Part shown: positions 32,639-54,016 of the stretch, piece after piece | Layout of the letters: every line of letters starts with the position of its first letter | Position numbering within the stretch: position 1 is the first letter of the stretch | Source of the DNA: Oryzias latipes | Lineage: Eukaryota; Chordata; Actinopteri; Beloniformes; Adrianichthyidae | Reading direction: 5' to 3' | Assembly (NCBI RefSeq): GCF_002234675.1 | Contig: NC_019870.2 | Coordinates: forward strand, 1 to 64,000 | DNA length: 64,000 nucleotides | The notes under the pieces: generated by a model | What the model saw: the letters and a program-made list of their open reading frames with translations, nothing else | The model's database searches: none | What the model was told of the DNA's origin: nothing | Position numbers and translations under genes: made by a program

Positions 32639-32729
32639 TAACCCTTGTGCTATCCTTGGCACTTTAACATTGGGACGTTGCCCATCAATGCAAGGGGGGG
32701 GGGGGTCATCTAAGATAGCACAATGTTTA
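32639..32729. mobile_element. MITE family M1, copy 2 (internal deletion)
   Basis: Both M1 ends are present but most of the middle is lost, leaving about 90 bp. It directly abuts copy 3, sharing the TA. Confidence 0.7.
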
Positions 32730-32938
32730 ACCCTTGTGCTATCTTAGATGACCCCCCCCTTCCATTGACATGTTCTCCCTACCATGACAAAGGTGGATAA
32801 AGGTGGAAAGATTTCATGTAATCCATGGACACCAGTGAAGATCACAAATCATTGAAGAAAAAAGGTTCAGAGCTCTGTCTAGTGGGTCTAGATGACCCCA
32901 CTCCCAATGTTAAAGTCCATAGGATAGCACAAGGGTTA
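32728..32938. mobile_element. MITE family M1, copy 3 (inverted relative to copy 1)
   Basis: Starts TAACCCTTGTGCTATCTTAG and ends AGGATAGCACAAGGGTTA; contains the CCCCCCC run near its left end and the CTAGTGGGTCTAG block. Confidence 0.78.
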
Positions 32939-33642
32939 GAGGAAGACCAGAGAGGAGGTTTCTGGATGCAGAGAAGGAAAACATGAAGGTAGCTGCTGGT
33001 AGAGGGTGCAGGAGACAGACGGAGGAAGCTGATTGGCTGTGGAGACCCTGAAGGGAAAAGCAGAAGAAGTTGTCCGTAAAGACAGACTTATGGAGACGAG
33101 GCTTTGGCGGGAAGGACACACAGTGACACAGTTTCTTCAGTCTCCAAAAAAAGGTTAAATTGGGAGGGGTAGTTTTTTCAGATCAACCCCCCTCCATCAA
33201 ATCAAAATGGCTGATGTAACAGCCCCCACACACATAGATACAAACGTGACCCTAAATAGAAAATACATAGAAAATGAAGCAATAATGATGGAAAAGTAAT
33301 CAGACTTTTAACTTAATTTTTTTTTGGTTTAAACGTCTAACTTCTGATGGGAAGATGCTCCTTTCAGCCTCTGGTAGTTTTTGGGGAACTGCAACCGCCG
33401 GTAATTAATGCTCAGAATCCAGAAATGAAAACCAGAATATTTCCCCAATAAACCAATGAGTTGAGCTGAAGGAAGTGTGGTATTTCTGATGTTCTCTGCA
33501 GCTTCAGTTTTGACAAAAAGTTCTCCACAGATCTTCACCTCTAAAAACTCTCTGGTCTCATCACAGGTTGACGGTCCTGCTTCCTATTTCCGCCTTTCCT
33601 GCTGTGGTTGGTTCACTGACTGGACTCTGCTCCGCCTCCACA

Positions 33643-33885
33643 ATGTCATCAAACATCAATGTCTCTCTGGATAATCCATATGGTCAGGTGACTATCCCGA
33701 GGGCAAAGCTCCGCCCCTCTGATGGGGGCAGTACAGTAATAGCAAATCCAACAGCTCTCAGCAGCAATGATACATCTTACACATTTTCAAGCTCCGCCCA
33801 CAAGGATTCATATATGGTGAAGGAAGATGAAGGTGTGGAAGAGGAGAAAAGGGGCTGTTGCTACCGCTGCAGGAGGAGGAAGTGA
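33643..33885 (+). CDS. cysrt1: Cysrt1-like (cysteine-rich tail protein 1 family), 80 residues
   Basis: Single coding exon, with a plausible acceptor at 33566 just upstream and AATAAA at 34283-34288 downstream. Residues 8-26 contain a NPYGQVTIPRAKLRP stretch that matches the conserved N-terminal block of CYSRT1 (NPYAHISIPRAHLRP-like). The middle is Ser/Thr-rich and low complexity; the C terminus is basic and has only three cysteines (CCYRC) instead of the long cysteine-rich tail of the mammalian protein. CYSRT1 is poorly understood; the mammalian protein is reported in epidermis. The neighbouring rnf224 gene supports the call because RNF224 and CYSRT1 are adjacent in human. I chose the ATG at 33643 because the motif starts soon after it and the acceptor lies between it and upstream in-frame codons. 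Confidence 0.7.
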   Translation: MSSNINVSLDNPYGQVTIPRAKLRPSDGGSTVIANPTALSSNDTSYTFSSSAHKDSYMVKEDEGVEEEKRGCCYRCRRRK

Positions 33886-34282
33886 CATCACTGCGGCAGT
33901 GATGCAGGGACTGGATCCATGTTATTTTCCTACGGAAAGAGAGTTCAAAAGCCAGAGGGGAACAACACGAAGGGCAGGACGCTACATCACGAGGCCATTT
34001 TGTTTCTGCAATCAACTTGAGCAAACCATGGTCATGAGCGAGGCGTAGTCCAGCTGAGAAGAAGTCCTGTCAAACAACGCTGGAACCAGTTTTAGAGTCA
34101 AAAGTTTCAAAGTGACCACAACTATCTTCCCCTGAACCTCTGTAACCTCTGACCTCTGCTTCTCTGCTGGAGACTCCACCCCTTTCACAAGTTCTACTAA
34201 AATAATGGGCGCTCAGAACTGCAGGACCTGGATACCTGACTGGTCATGGGGTGATGGTTCTTCTAGAACGTTCTGACAAATC

Positions 34283-34288
34283 AATAAA
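34283..34288 (+). promoter_or_regulatory. Poly(A) signal of the cysrt1-like gene
   Basis: AATAAA about 400 nt downstream of the stop codon in the plus orientation. A second AATAAA near 34488 lies in a repeat tail and is less likely. Confidence 0.45.
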
Positions 34289-34535
34289 AGTTTGAGACAC
34301 ACAATGGCTGCCCTTGACACCGTCTAAGTTTCTTGCCACCATTGTTGCCATCAGCTAAGGTGCACATCCCATGAAGCGGCAGCCTCAGTAAACTCTGAGC
34401 AGTATGTGTGTATTTGTTGCATGTCTGATCTTGTTCGGGTTGTACTAGAACACATCTCGTATGTAAGTGTAAAAGCTGTACATATGACAATAAAAGGATT
34501 CTGATTCTGATATTTCAGAATGATGGACTTTTATA

Positions 34536-34867
34536 TATGTAGTTGTAGATTTAGATAAGTTAATTCTTCTCTAAGATTTCTGGTAAATCGCCTGTCCGTC
34601 CTGGGGGAGGATCCCTCCTTCTTCACCCCTGAGGTTTCTTCGTTTTTTCCGGAATCCGTTTTTTTTGGGAGTTTTTCCTTACCGTGAAGGGGGGTCTAAG
34701 GGCAGGGATGCCAGTATAGCTTAGTCAGTTTTGTTAGTTCATTTTAGTATTTTTCTATTGAACTCTTTGTATTCGTGATCCTTTTGAGTTCATGTTTTAC
34801 TTTGAAGCCCATCGAGACGACTGTTGTTGTGATTTTGGGCTATACAAATAAAATTGAATTGAATTGA
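34536..34867 (+). repeat. L2 3' UTR copy, plus orientation
   Basis: Close match to the 3' UTR of the LINE at 14855-18745 (for example GGTAAATCGCCTGTCCGTCC and the terminal ATTGAATTGAATTGA). A 5'-truncated insertion between the cysrt1-like gene and rnf224. Confidence 0.85.
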
Positions 34868-35060
34868 TATGTTTACGGACTATTGTCCCTCTGATTCTTG
34901 GGGTCCGTTTCTGCTGGTCTTTTACATTTGGACCCAACCGATTGAACTGGCTCAGAAGAACATCCAGAGTCTGTCCGAGTTTATTTTGTAAACAGAAATA
35001 GTTCTGTTCTGTGTGCAAAAGTTCTGACCCGTTTCTGCTGGGAAGTGCTTTGATGAACAT

Positions 35061-35182
35061 TAACCCTTGTGCTATCCTAGGCATTTTACCATTGGGAGTG
35101 GGGTCATCTAGACCCACTAGACAGAGCTCTGAACCTTTTTTCTTCAATGATTTGTGATCTTCACTGGTGTCCATGGATTACA
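35061..35182. mobile_element. MITE family M1, copy 4 (truncated)
   Basis: Has the TAACCCTTGTGC end and the CTAGACCCACTAGACAG block, then stops at GGATTACAC. Confidence 0.7.
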
Positions 35183-35363
35183 CACGTTGAATCTGGTTGA
35201 GGGATTCATGGAGTCTGGAGAACTACAGAAGATCAGCAGCTGTGGACGAGGCGGATTCAGACGGAGGCGGTAAGGGCAGAGGAGGAGAAGCTAGTTTTGC
35301 TCCACAGATGGAAACAACACAGAAAAATCACAGACAAGAAGCAGAAACAGCGGTTCAGTTGTT

Positions 35364-35369
35364 TTTATT
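35364..35369 (-). promoter_or_regulatory. rnf224: rnf224 poly(A) signal
   Basis: AATAAA on the minus strand 40 nt after the rnf224 stop codon. Confidence 0.55.
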
Positions 35370-35408
35370 TCTGGCTTTTGATTTTGTGCGATTTTTCTGT
35401 CAAAAGAG

Positions 35409-44100
<8,692 letters not shown>

Positions 44101-44102
44101 CC

Positions 44103-47100
44103 TCAGTGGGCGCCGAGGCCTTCGCCCACTCTGATTCGCTGTCCTGGCTGCAGCTTGAACACAAAGTCTTTGGGAGCCTCAAACAGCAGGACGATGGTGG
44201 ATCCCAAGTTAAATTCTCCAATGGCTTCACCTTTTTGTAAGGCCACACCTCCTTCACTTGTCCTCTGCAAGACCTGGTTGCCCGTGGCAACATAGCTGCG
44301 GTCATAGAAGGAGCCTTTCCTGTAGCGGGGAGCGTTGGTCTGCAGCTCCTGCCGACAAATGGGGACATTACAACAACTTCCTGTTCTTCCATGACAAACA
44401 TGATCTTTGTCCTTAAGACCCTTCTGTGGTTCACTTGGAGGCTCTGCTGCTACACGGCTGCAGGCAGTCATACATGGTGTGCAGCAGGTAAGAGGTTGGA
44501 GGTTTCCTGTGTGTTCAGGTGTGTTCTTGTGGGTGGGGTTCCATTTTTACATTATTGTGCTTTATTTTAAATATACTAATAATTTAAGTGAACAGAACTT
44601 TGTGCTGCCTATTGTATGAAAAGTGTTATATAAATAAAGATGAATTGATTGATGTACATGCCTGTCTGTGCACTCACACGTGTACTTGTGTGTACCAGTC
44701 AAGTTTTGACGTGAGCTCACCTGGTCAAAATACAGTCTGATGGAACCCACATTTGTGGCACCAACTGCCGTCAGTGAGAAGAAACCGTGCTGCCATTGGC
44801 CGCTCAACACCACACGCTCATTCAGGCAGAACAGTTCTTTGACCCAGCGAGCCACACCCGGGTTCACAGACATCAACGAGCCTGATACAGACAGACGGAA
44901 GTGAAGACGGGCGACAGGCGGGGGCAGACGGGCACTCACAGCACCACACCCACCTGGGAAGTGCCGCCGGAGCTCCACCTTCCAGTCAGCAGGGGAATGG
45001 AAGCAGTGATAGTCCCCAGGAGCCAGGTAAACCACCACGTGGAAAAGGTCACTGTCAGGAGACGACAGCAGGACGTCCCGAAAAGATGAGGATGAATCTG
45101 AGGTCAAGCAGAAAGAAAGTGTTTAGTTAAGCCAGCATACAAGATCCTCCCACCATACATGGTCTGTTTCTGCAGCAAGTTTCCTTCTTTAAGGAGGTGA
45201 GACGGGAGCCTTAAGTGAGACAGGGGTGTCAGGAGACGCAGGGGAGGCGGAAACCAAAGGCGAGCCAGGAGCCGCAGGTTAGATGGAAACCGCAGGTGAG
45301 ACTGGAACCACAGGGGAGACGGGCAAATTACCTGGAGGGTTCACAGCTGATTACTTCGTCCCAAAAACAGATCTATCTAGCCGTAGTATCCCTAAAAAGA
45401 ACCAGTGGGAGCATAGACCACAATAGCATACAGCGCCAAGCCACGCCCACAGGAAGATCGTACAAGCAGGGGTTCACATCGGAAGTAGAGCAATACATTA
45501 AAGAAAGCGGCTGTGAATGTCTTCATCATCTAACACATTCAGTTTCTCCAGACCTTTTCTAGTCCAGCTAACCTTTACCAGAGGACAGGGGCGTGGCCTT
45601 ACCCAGTTGTTCCATGGACTGTGGACCCAGGAAGTGCTCCAGACTATAGGTGACACCTTTAACTTGTTCCACTTCAGAGTTCTTCACACGACCAAAATGG
45701 AGAATCTTTCCATCAGCTGGAGATGTCTGGAACCAAATGAATGGGAAACGTGTCAAAAGCCACGTTTAAGTCCCGAACTCTGAATTCCATCACCAAAATC
45801 CCACAGATCAGGGAAGATTCTGCATCATCTTTTAGTTTCATTGCTTTTTTTCTTCAAAAGATAAACATTTTATTTACAGAAAACAGGCTTAAACAGAAGC
45901 TGTTAAAAAAACGTTAAAGTCTGATTATCGTATCTCTTTCAATAGTGGGCGGTCTCTAATAGACGCCGATCTCCAATAAACATCGGGTCTAACAGGTCCT
46001 CTTTACTTTAGACGCAGGTCACTAATAGTGGCCAGGCTCCTTACTCGGGAGCCCTCAGTCCAGCCGCCAAGTGTTGGGAGTTTACCCTGGTGGAGGAGAG
46101 GGTCATGTCCCTCCAACCTTCGGGTGGGGGACGGGTCTCTGATTGTGGTTTCAGCCTACAGACCAACCGACAGTGTGGAGTGCCCGGCCTTGTTGGTGTC
46201 TCTCAATGGGTTACTAGAAAGTGCCCCAACGGGGGACTACATAGTCCTCAAGGAGGACTTCAATGCCCACGTGGGCAATGACAGTGGCACCTTGAGGGGA
46301 CTGATTGGTAGGAATGGCCTCCTTGGTCTGAATCAGAGCAGGGTTTTGTTGTTGATCTTCTGTACTCATCCAAGCTTGTCTATAACAAACACCATGTTCA
46401 CAAGGGTATCAACCAATAAACGTGGTATCAGGACGCCCCAGGCGGGAGATCAATTATCGACTTTGTAGTCGTTTCAGACAACCTTTGGCCGTACATCTTG
46501 TACATTCGGGTAAAGAGAGGAGCAGAGCTGTCCACCGATCACTACCTGCTGGTGAGTTAAATGGCTGGCGAGGAAGGAGGCCGGAAAGACTTGGGAAGAC
46601 CCAAACGCTCTGTGAGGGTCTGCAGGGAACGTCTGACTGGTTTAATTTTCCTAAAGCGAAAAGCCAAAAGGTATAAATCTCCTCAAGTACTCTGGAACTC
46701 TGAAGGTTCCTCACACTGCCCTAAAAGCTCACATCCTAGAACTAACAGGATCCAAAAAGTATTTGCGTTCTGGTTCCAAATCTGAGATTTGGAGAAGCAG
46801 AATAGAAGAATAGTTTATGACATCATTGACTGTTTGGGGTTTCAAGTACCGTATGCGTTTCATGTCCCTTATGTGTTTCATAATAACAGCACGGAGTGCT
46901 GTGTGTGTAGAAGGGCGGAGCTTACCAGGTGGGAGGCCGCACATACAGGGCGGACAGCAGGTTTGAGGCGCCGCCGGAAAAATTCTCCTAGATTTCTATA
47001 ATGATGCAAGTCTTCAACCGCTGCTTCCTGTTGGACAAACACAGGAACAGTCAACTAGGTGAAAAAACAGGTGAGGAGAACGCCAGCTGGTTCCAAGCCC

Positions 47101-50100
47101 AGACCTGCATATTGACTCCAAACGTCCAGATGTACAGAGAGTAGATGGGTTTCCTGAGCCATGTGGGTAGATTCATCTCGTTTAGACGACCCCAGGCTCG
47201 GGAGAGGAAACGAGTTGGAAAGGAGCGGTACAACGCCACCTGCAGGAGTAAAAGACAAAGAAAAAAAATGTCCATCAGCCTGGTCCAGCTGGACCTTTGT
47301 GAAGACGATTGTTTCAATTCCTGAAAAACTAAACATTCTGTTTTCAGTTATGAATTCTGCTTTGCAAGGAACCAGGAAAGACGAGCGAGAAGCTGAACAG
47401 AGTGAAAGACGACTACATCCCTGCCACCAAACTACCCTCCCTCAGTGGCCCCGCCAAAACACAGCTGTTCTTACCCGATTGGCCAGTGGACGCAGAGTAT
47501 TGAACGATAAGATGAAACCAAGGAAGGCAATTGGTCGGCGGCGCCAAGGGGCGGGGCGACAGACCCCATTACTGAGCTTGCTCAGACGGTGACGAAGAGC
47601 CAAATGAGGCACCTGAAGCCTGATATTGTTTTTGCCCAGAATGAGAGTGAAGAAGAAGAGGAGCAGATAGGAAGAGGGGTGAGTTAAACTGGTAGAAACT
47701 TCCAGAACTAATAAATACAAACACTTGAACCGAGATGCGAGGAAGAGGAGGAGACAACAAGCCAAGGAGAGGCAATTGGAAGGTGGCAGCAGGAGAACCA
47801 CAGGCAGGTAAAGACCAGAACCTAATGGAGCTTCAAAGCAGAAGGTGGCCGAGGACAGACAGGAGTCAGCAGATCGATGAGGAAGATGTGACGACTTAAG
47901 TATTCACGATTATCAGATATTCGTGAAGGAAACTGATTTTATTTAGACACATGATGGAAAGAAGAAAAGTGGATCTTCTGTGTGTTTAGGAGAAGCAGAG
48001 GAGGAGGAGGCAGAGATGAAGATGCTGAGGTTCTCTGTGGGATCAGGATGGATCAGGACTGGATCCATCAGAGGATCAGATCATGGATGTTCTGGAGATC
48101 CATGCAGGGAACCAGATGGAGAAGTTTGAGAGGAGGAACAGAGGAGGACCAGTGATAAAGATAATTGCGAAAGGATGTTGAGGTTGGAGCTACCAGGAAA
48201 GAGTTCTAGAGGAATGACTGGAACATCCAGACCTTCCTTCATGTCATCTTAAACACACACCCAGATTGGGGGAGGGGGAGGTCAGATTAGGGGGGTTTAA
48301 CAGGTCCTCAACTAAACAACTAGGTTAGCAGGTTATCAGGGGATTAGAGACAAATAGGTGGAGCAAGATGCTACGACAGCAACTTTTATCGAGACAAACA
48401 TGTTGGTTTCTTTAAACTTTTGGGGACACAAAATTGACACAATTATAGCCCCGACAGTTGACCTGGTTTCAACTCTAAAGCGTCAGACCTGAGTTTCAAG
48501 ATCAAGTTGGTCTGTTTTGGTTCAAATAATAACTGGGTTCCCTGGAGCCGAAGTTCCATGAATGAGTAGAAGACCATCAACCAGAACAGGAGTTCTCCTT
48601 CCTCCTGATGTTCTCTTGTCTGCTAAAGATACCTCCCCCCAACATGAAAATTCAACAGCCCTCCCGCTGTCACTCTCCCACCTGAAAGGTGCTGTGGTTC
48701 TCGTCTTAACTGCTCTTCCTCCCACTCCACTGCTTTCTCCATCGCAGGTGTGATGGCGTCGCCTCACCTGCCGCAGCAGGTCACGATCCTGACCGACACC
48801 GCTGCGGCGCTTAAAGCAAAACCTCACCATCAAAGAGTTTGGTCACAAAGGAGCAGACGGATCATTCAGGAGTGCAGATAAGACAGACAGGGATCAGAGG
48901 CCTTAATGCCCAGAGCTCCCCCCTCTGGAAATGGGAGTGTCTCGGCCAGCTGACCAAACAGAGCTCACTGTTTGGTCACACGCTTGAAGTCAGGAAGAGC
49001 CCATCATCAGAACCCAAATCCTCCAAAGAAAAGATGCAGCAGGTTTGTTCTGTTCTGGAAACTCCAGACATGAAGTTCATGAGACATGATCAAGAAAGGT
49101 TCTGGTCACCAGAATACATTTCCATGGGAGAAGACGCAAAGGCAAAGCCAAAGTCCCAACAGGTTGTTACACACATGACATTTTCACCAGTTTGGAGGTG
49201 TTCAGTGTCCATGTCAGGTTCTTGGAGATGTACGTGCCAAGAAACCTGACAGAGTCGGTCTAGTCCACCTCCTCACCTCTGATGTGGAGAGGGGGTTGAG
49301 TTGTTCTCCTGGTCCTCCTGAAGTCTATAATGACCTCCTTGGTTTTGGTGGGATTGAGGACCAGATCGTTGGCTGAACACCACTCCTCCAAGTGTTGGAT
49401 CTCCTGCCTGTACCAGGTCTCATTATTGTCTGTAGTGTCATCAGCAAATTTCACTATAGTTTTGGAAGAGTGCATGGGAGCACAGTCCTGAGTGAAGAGT
49501 GTGAAGAGGGCTGGACTGAGCACACAGCCCCGTGGTGTCCCTGTGCTCAGGATTATGGAGTCAGATGTCAGGCTCCCCATCCTGACATTCTGAGGCCTGT
49601 TGGTCAGGAAGTCCATAATCCATGAACAGAGCGTGGTTGAGAGTCCGAGATTGGAGAGTTTGTGTATCAGTTTATGGGGAATCACAGTGTCGAATGCGCT
49701 GCTGAAGTCAACAAAAAGCGTCCTGACGTAGGTGTTTGGCTGCTCCAGGTGGGTCAGGGCTGTGTGGAGTGTGGTGGAAATGGCGTCCTCTGCAGATCTA
49801 TTTTCCCGGTAAGCAAACTGATGTCTGTCAAAGTATGCGGGGATGTTATCTTTGATATGTTCTAAGACGATCCTCTCAAAACATTTCATTATAACCAGGG
49901 TGAGGGCAACTGAACGGTAGTCATTTAGTGTTGTGACACCAGGTTTATTGGGCACAGGAACAATGGTTGTGGATTTGAGGCAGGTGGGGACTGTGGACAG
50001 CTGTAAGGAGAGGTTGAAAATATCTGAACACGCCAGCCAGGTGGTCAGCGCAGGACTTCAATAGACCCCATCCGGTCCAGCTGTTTTTGCAGCGTTGATC

Positions 50101-53100
50101 CTTTTCAGAGTGGATCTCACCTGGTGTTGCTCAATCATGAGTGATGGCTCCCCCTCAGGCTGTATCCAACCAGCAGGCTGGGGTCTTCCCTGCTGCTTGT
50201 CAAAGCGAGCAAAGAAGAGGTTCAGTGTGTCTGGGAGATCCCTGTCCTTACTGACCTGTGGGGTAGTTCTGTTGTAGCCAGTCAGAGTCCTGATTCCTCT
50301 CCACGTGCTGCGAGGGTCGTTGTTCCTAAAGTGTCCCTCTATCCGTTGTCTGTAGTCGTTTTTGCCTTCCTTAATTCCTTTTGTCAGATTCCTCCAGGCT
50401 GTGCTGTATTCTAGTTGGTTTCCTGACCTGTAGGCGGTGTTCCTGGCCTTTAGCAGTGCCCGAACGGTTCCATTAAACCAGGGCTTCTGGTTGGGGAATG
50501 TTCTGATGTTTTTTTTGGGTACCGTTTCCTCTGCACAGAACTTGATGTAATCCAGTACAGCAGCTGTGTAGCCTTCCAGGTCAGATCCCTCAGCAAACAC
50601 ATCCCAGTCCATGACTTCAAAACAGTGTTTCAGCGATCACTCCACACCTGTACAGTGTTTATGGTGGGTCTGCTTCTGCACCCCACTGGTCTGTAAGATG
50701 GGGTCATTAGCAAAGAGATGTGGTCTGATAGACCTAGGTGGGGGGCTGCTGCAGCTTTGTAGGCTCCCTTGATGTTTGTGTAAATTTGGTCCAGAATATT
50801 GTCGTCTCTTGTGGGGAAGTCTATATATTTGTGCAACTTTGGCAGTGCTGTTTTAAGATGTACATGATTAAAATCTCCTGCCACAATCACTACTCCCTCT
50901 GGATGGGCATTTAGCTTGCTGCTCACAAGGACGTGCAGCTCCTCTAGCGCTAGCTTAGCGTTAGCCTGTGGTGGGATGTAAACAGCAATGATCTGGACGA
51001 TTGAAAACTACCTCGGCAAGTAAAGTGGTCTGCATTTCACTGCCAGATATTCCAGGTCTGGTGAGCAGTAAGTCCCGTTTATATCCACAGCTGTGCACCA
51101 GTTGTTGTTTAAGTAAACACACACGCCTCCGCCTTTCTTCTAACCGGAGCAGGCCGTCCTGTCGCCTCGGTAAACAGTGCAGCCAGCAATCCCGGCAGCC
51201 TCAGGGATGTTGTTGTCCAGCCAAGTCTGACACACACATATGCAGGTCTTGTCGGAGAATATCCTCAGTCTTATTTCGTCGATCATATTGCCGAGTGACC
51301 GGCAGTTGGCAGGAACAGGAACGGGGGCGCTGGTCGATGCGGGTTAGCTCTTAGCCTAGCCCGCAGGCCGCTTCTCTTGCCTCGTTTCTGCCATCGTTGT
51401 CTGAGCCGCCTGCGGCGTCTCGGGGGAGGGAGAGGGAAGGTTGCCGAGGAGCCCTCTGGAAGCTTGATCTCTGGAGGAATGTCATCAGGCAAAGCAAGCA
51501 GCGAGTCTTTGTACATCAAATATTTTTTCCCCAAGCAAAGTAGTTCATCTCTACTGTAGTCAATGTGAGCATCCACAGAAATGACACAAAACAAAAAGAC
51601 GAACAAACGGACAAACACGATCAAAAATCCACAAAAAGATGAAGAGTGCCAAGCCACTGCGTGTGCACGCACCGCCATCTTAAGAATTCTTAAGAACATT
51701 CTAGCTCACTGTATGGTCACATGACTTTGCCAAATTCAAAGTCTTTCTACACATTGGACAGGAATGATCCATTTTAATGACATCACATGTGTGTGTTGTC
51801 CGCTGATGCACTTTGTCGTTTTTACCTTACAGTAAAAAAGAAATAAACCTACTGTACTTCAATCCAGATAGTATTTTTCAAGATCGACCTTCAATTTTAT
51901 TTAAAATGTATGGCATTGATCGATTCGATTAACAACTTGCCTGGTTGGATCGTAGGACTAAAAATCAATCCATTGATTGATCGTTACACCTCTAGAACTC
52001 AAACACGTGGCTTAGCAGATGTTTGGCTGACTCACATCCGGCCTCATCTTCTTCAGAACTAAACTGGATGTCAGAGATGATCCATTAGGTTTATTCAGGT
52101 ATGTGGTCACAACATACCTGTGTGGGTGTGGCCAAATGGGGTGACGTTTCCTCATCCTGTTGAAACTTCTTCTTGTAGTGCTGGTAGCCAAGATAACCAC
52201 CCCCAGTCCCTAACAGGAGAGCAAAGGGCCGGGGGCGGGGAATGAGGCCCCGCCCTGCAAGCACAGATCTGGTTAGCGTAAACACGAATGACGACAACAA
52301 AACAACCTCGTCACTGGTGCTCACCTGTGCTCAGGCTGCGCTGCCAGCAGGTCCGACACACAACTCTGAAGCACAAGTAGGTCAGAGGTCAGACATCACA
52401 ACACTGAGCCGGACGGACATTTGTTCCACCGTTTCTACAGAACAGGTTCCTGGTTCTGTTCGAGTTCCGACCTGAACAATCTAGCAATCTAGATAGATAG
52501 TCTGGTGTTATTGTGACGGTGAAGACAGAGAGGGGGGACCAACCAAAAACACCTCAATAGGATGAATAAGGGGCCGTTGGGAGGGGGGTCTGATTCACCA
52601 ACTCCTTAATTGGAGCCGAGCTGCTGCCGTCCTGCAGACGCATGGTTGTGGAAAATTCGTGACGGATTCTCTGCTTCTTCACAGAGTTCATCATCACCTT
52701 GTGAAGACAGGCGGAGCATTTATCAAACACTCATGAGTGGGAGGAGCTTGTTCCATGGCCTCTTTCTGGAGACAACCAGTCTGATTGGAAAAATGACAGC
52801 AGTATCTGAGGTTCAGCCAATCAGAGAGCAGCAAGCATCTGCTGATGGATAAAGTTCATCGATGGGTCCAAATCTAGCGTGTGCGTGAATGGCCCATCTA
52901 CGTGCACGGGTTTCAATGACAACGTAACGGAGAACGTCTTTCTTTGTCTGTGGAGACACATAAACTCGCGTGTTCGATCCCTTAAGTAGGTAAACTTCAG
53001 CTGTCACTGACGTCATTCTCATAAACAAAGACCAACGTGAGCGCGCGGACACGAACAGAAAACGTGTTAACAACAAGCGTGAGTCTGCGTGTACACGCAC

Positions 53101-53167
53101 GAGGCGCAGACATGTAGGTGAGCTCCTACCTGCCGCCGCTAATGAGCCTCCGGAGCGCCGCCGCCAT
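44103..53167 (-). CDS. pisd: Phosphatidylserine decarboxylase proenzyme, mitochondrial; nine coding exons, complete
   Basis: Pisd converts phosphatidylserine to phosphatidylethanolamine at the inner mitochondrial membrane. Exons, 5' to 3': 53130-53167, 52325-52365, 52118-52254, 47105-47239, 46926-47027, 45603-45726, 44954-45097, 44721-44881, 44103-44348. All phases agree; the product is 375 residues, the usual vertebrate length. The Arg-rich N terminus ([12 protein letters not shown]) fits a mitochondrial presequence; residues 36-52 contain the short membrane segment with GTGGGYLGY. Conserved SPADG-type Asp156 and YHCFHSP His226 are present. The autocatalytic LGST site is at 342-345 in the last exon, so cleavage before Ser344 would leave a pyruvoyl alpha chain of about 32 residues. 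Intron 3 (about 4.9 kb) contains a Rex1-like LINE and intron 5 a LINE endonuclease fragment. Start chosen because ATG lies in a CpG-rich first exon with a good donor. Confidence 0.95.
45950..46560 (+). mobile_element. LINE endonuclease-domain fragment
   Basis: Broken plus-strand frames read [40 protein letters not shown] and SITNTMFTR, i.e. the AP-endonuclease region of a non-LTR retrotransposon. Opposite strand to pisd, within its intron 5. Confidence 0.7.
47995..48235 (+). mobile_element. Decayed RTE LINE remnant
   Basis: Short frames read [18 protein letters not shown] and a LELPGKS-like end, the same region as the C-terminal RTE sequence at 38957-39300. Heavily mutated. Confidence 0.5.
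49245..51700 (-). mobile_element. Rex1/CR1-like LINE, decayed
   Basis: Minus-strand blocks in order: N-terminal [14 protein letters not shown] (51283-51699), endonuclease [19 protein letters not shown] (50630-50926), a linker with [20 protein letters not shown] (50058-50612) and reverse transcriptase (49260-49955) with [48 protein letters not shown] and the KFADDTT catalytic site. Several frameshifts and stops. Lies in pisd intron 3, same orientation as the gene. Confidence 0.85.
51690..51990. repeat. Interspersed repeat, second of a pair
   Basis: Homologous to 38640-38940 and, unlike it, not interrupted by a LINE after GATTAACAACTTGCCT. Helps to fix the target site of the RTE insertion. Confidence 0.6.
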
Positions 53168-53169
53168 GC

Positions 53170-53815
53170 TGTCTGCGGATATGATGTAAGCACGCATCTG
53201 CCCACGTGATCCGGACGTTTCCTGCAGACTGAGCAGATGCAGCCGCGTGACAGCGTTTTACACAGACCCATCAGCTGATGCTGACGATAGAAAATGTGTA
53301 CGCATGCGCACAGGCGCTCACGCGTCCATAGTCCCCGCCCCGAGAGTGAAGTCCAGGCTATAATTGGTTTGTGACAAAAACGAACTCGTTAATCAATCAC
53401 TGGATGATAAAGGAGAAGGGTCCACATTTCATAAGATCACTGAAGAATTCGAGCAGCTTATTTGATCAATTCCACAAAGTTTACATTTCTTTCCACAAAA
53501 CATCAAGTTTGGAGATTTCACCAAATTCCAAATATGCTTTCAACTGAAGGGAACTCGCCTGGTGAGAAAAGTACAAACAGGCTCATCAGAACTCCTGTTC
53601 GGATGTCTGTCAGCACAGATGGCCTAACATGAGAAAAAGTCAGTGGAATACAGTCATAAATACATTATTAACAATAAACTCAAAGAATTTGTTCAAAAAC
53701 ATATACAAAAATATTAGCCAGTAAAAAATGTGTCACATTTCTGCTGATGAATGTATAAAGTTATATTATTATGATATCAGCAAAATATTATCTACACGAA
53801 AGAAAACCATTGGGG
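53170..53815. other. pisd upstream region
   Basis: The first 170 bp are CpG-rich with GCGTGAC and CACGTG-like motifs and probably contain the pisd promoter. The remainder is AT-rich with nothing recognisable. Confidence 0.5.
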
Positions 53816-54016
53816 TAACCCTTGTTCTATCCTAGGCACTAACATTGGGAGTTGGGTCATCTAGACCCACTAGACAGTGCTCTGAACCTTTTTTCTTCAC
53901 TGGTGTCCATGGATTACATGAAATCTTTCCACCTTTATCCACCTTTGTCATGGTAGGGGGAACACCTCAATGGAAGGGGGGGGGGGGGGGGGGGTCATAG
54001 GATAGCACAAGGGTTA
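53816..54016. mobile_element. MITE family M1, copy 7
   Basis: TAACCCTTGTTCTATCCTAG at one end and AGGATAGCACAAGGGTTA at the other, with a run of about 18 G. Small deletions relative to copy 1. Confidence 0.76.

Larger units (their letters stand above)
31500..33560. other. Region between prpf4 and the cysrt1-like exon
   Basis: Apart from MITE copies at 32639-32938 and a hAT-like end near 32490 (AAAAAAGGTTGAAAAACGCT), I recognise no gene here. A CpG-containing stretch near 31975-32230 could be regulatory. Confidence 0.4.
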
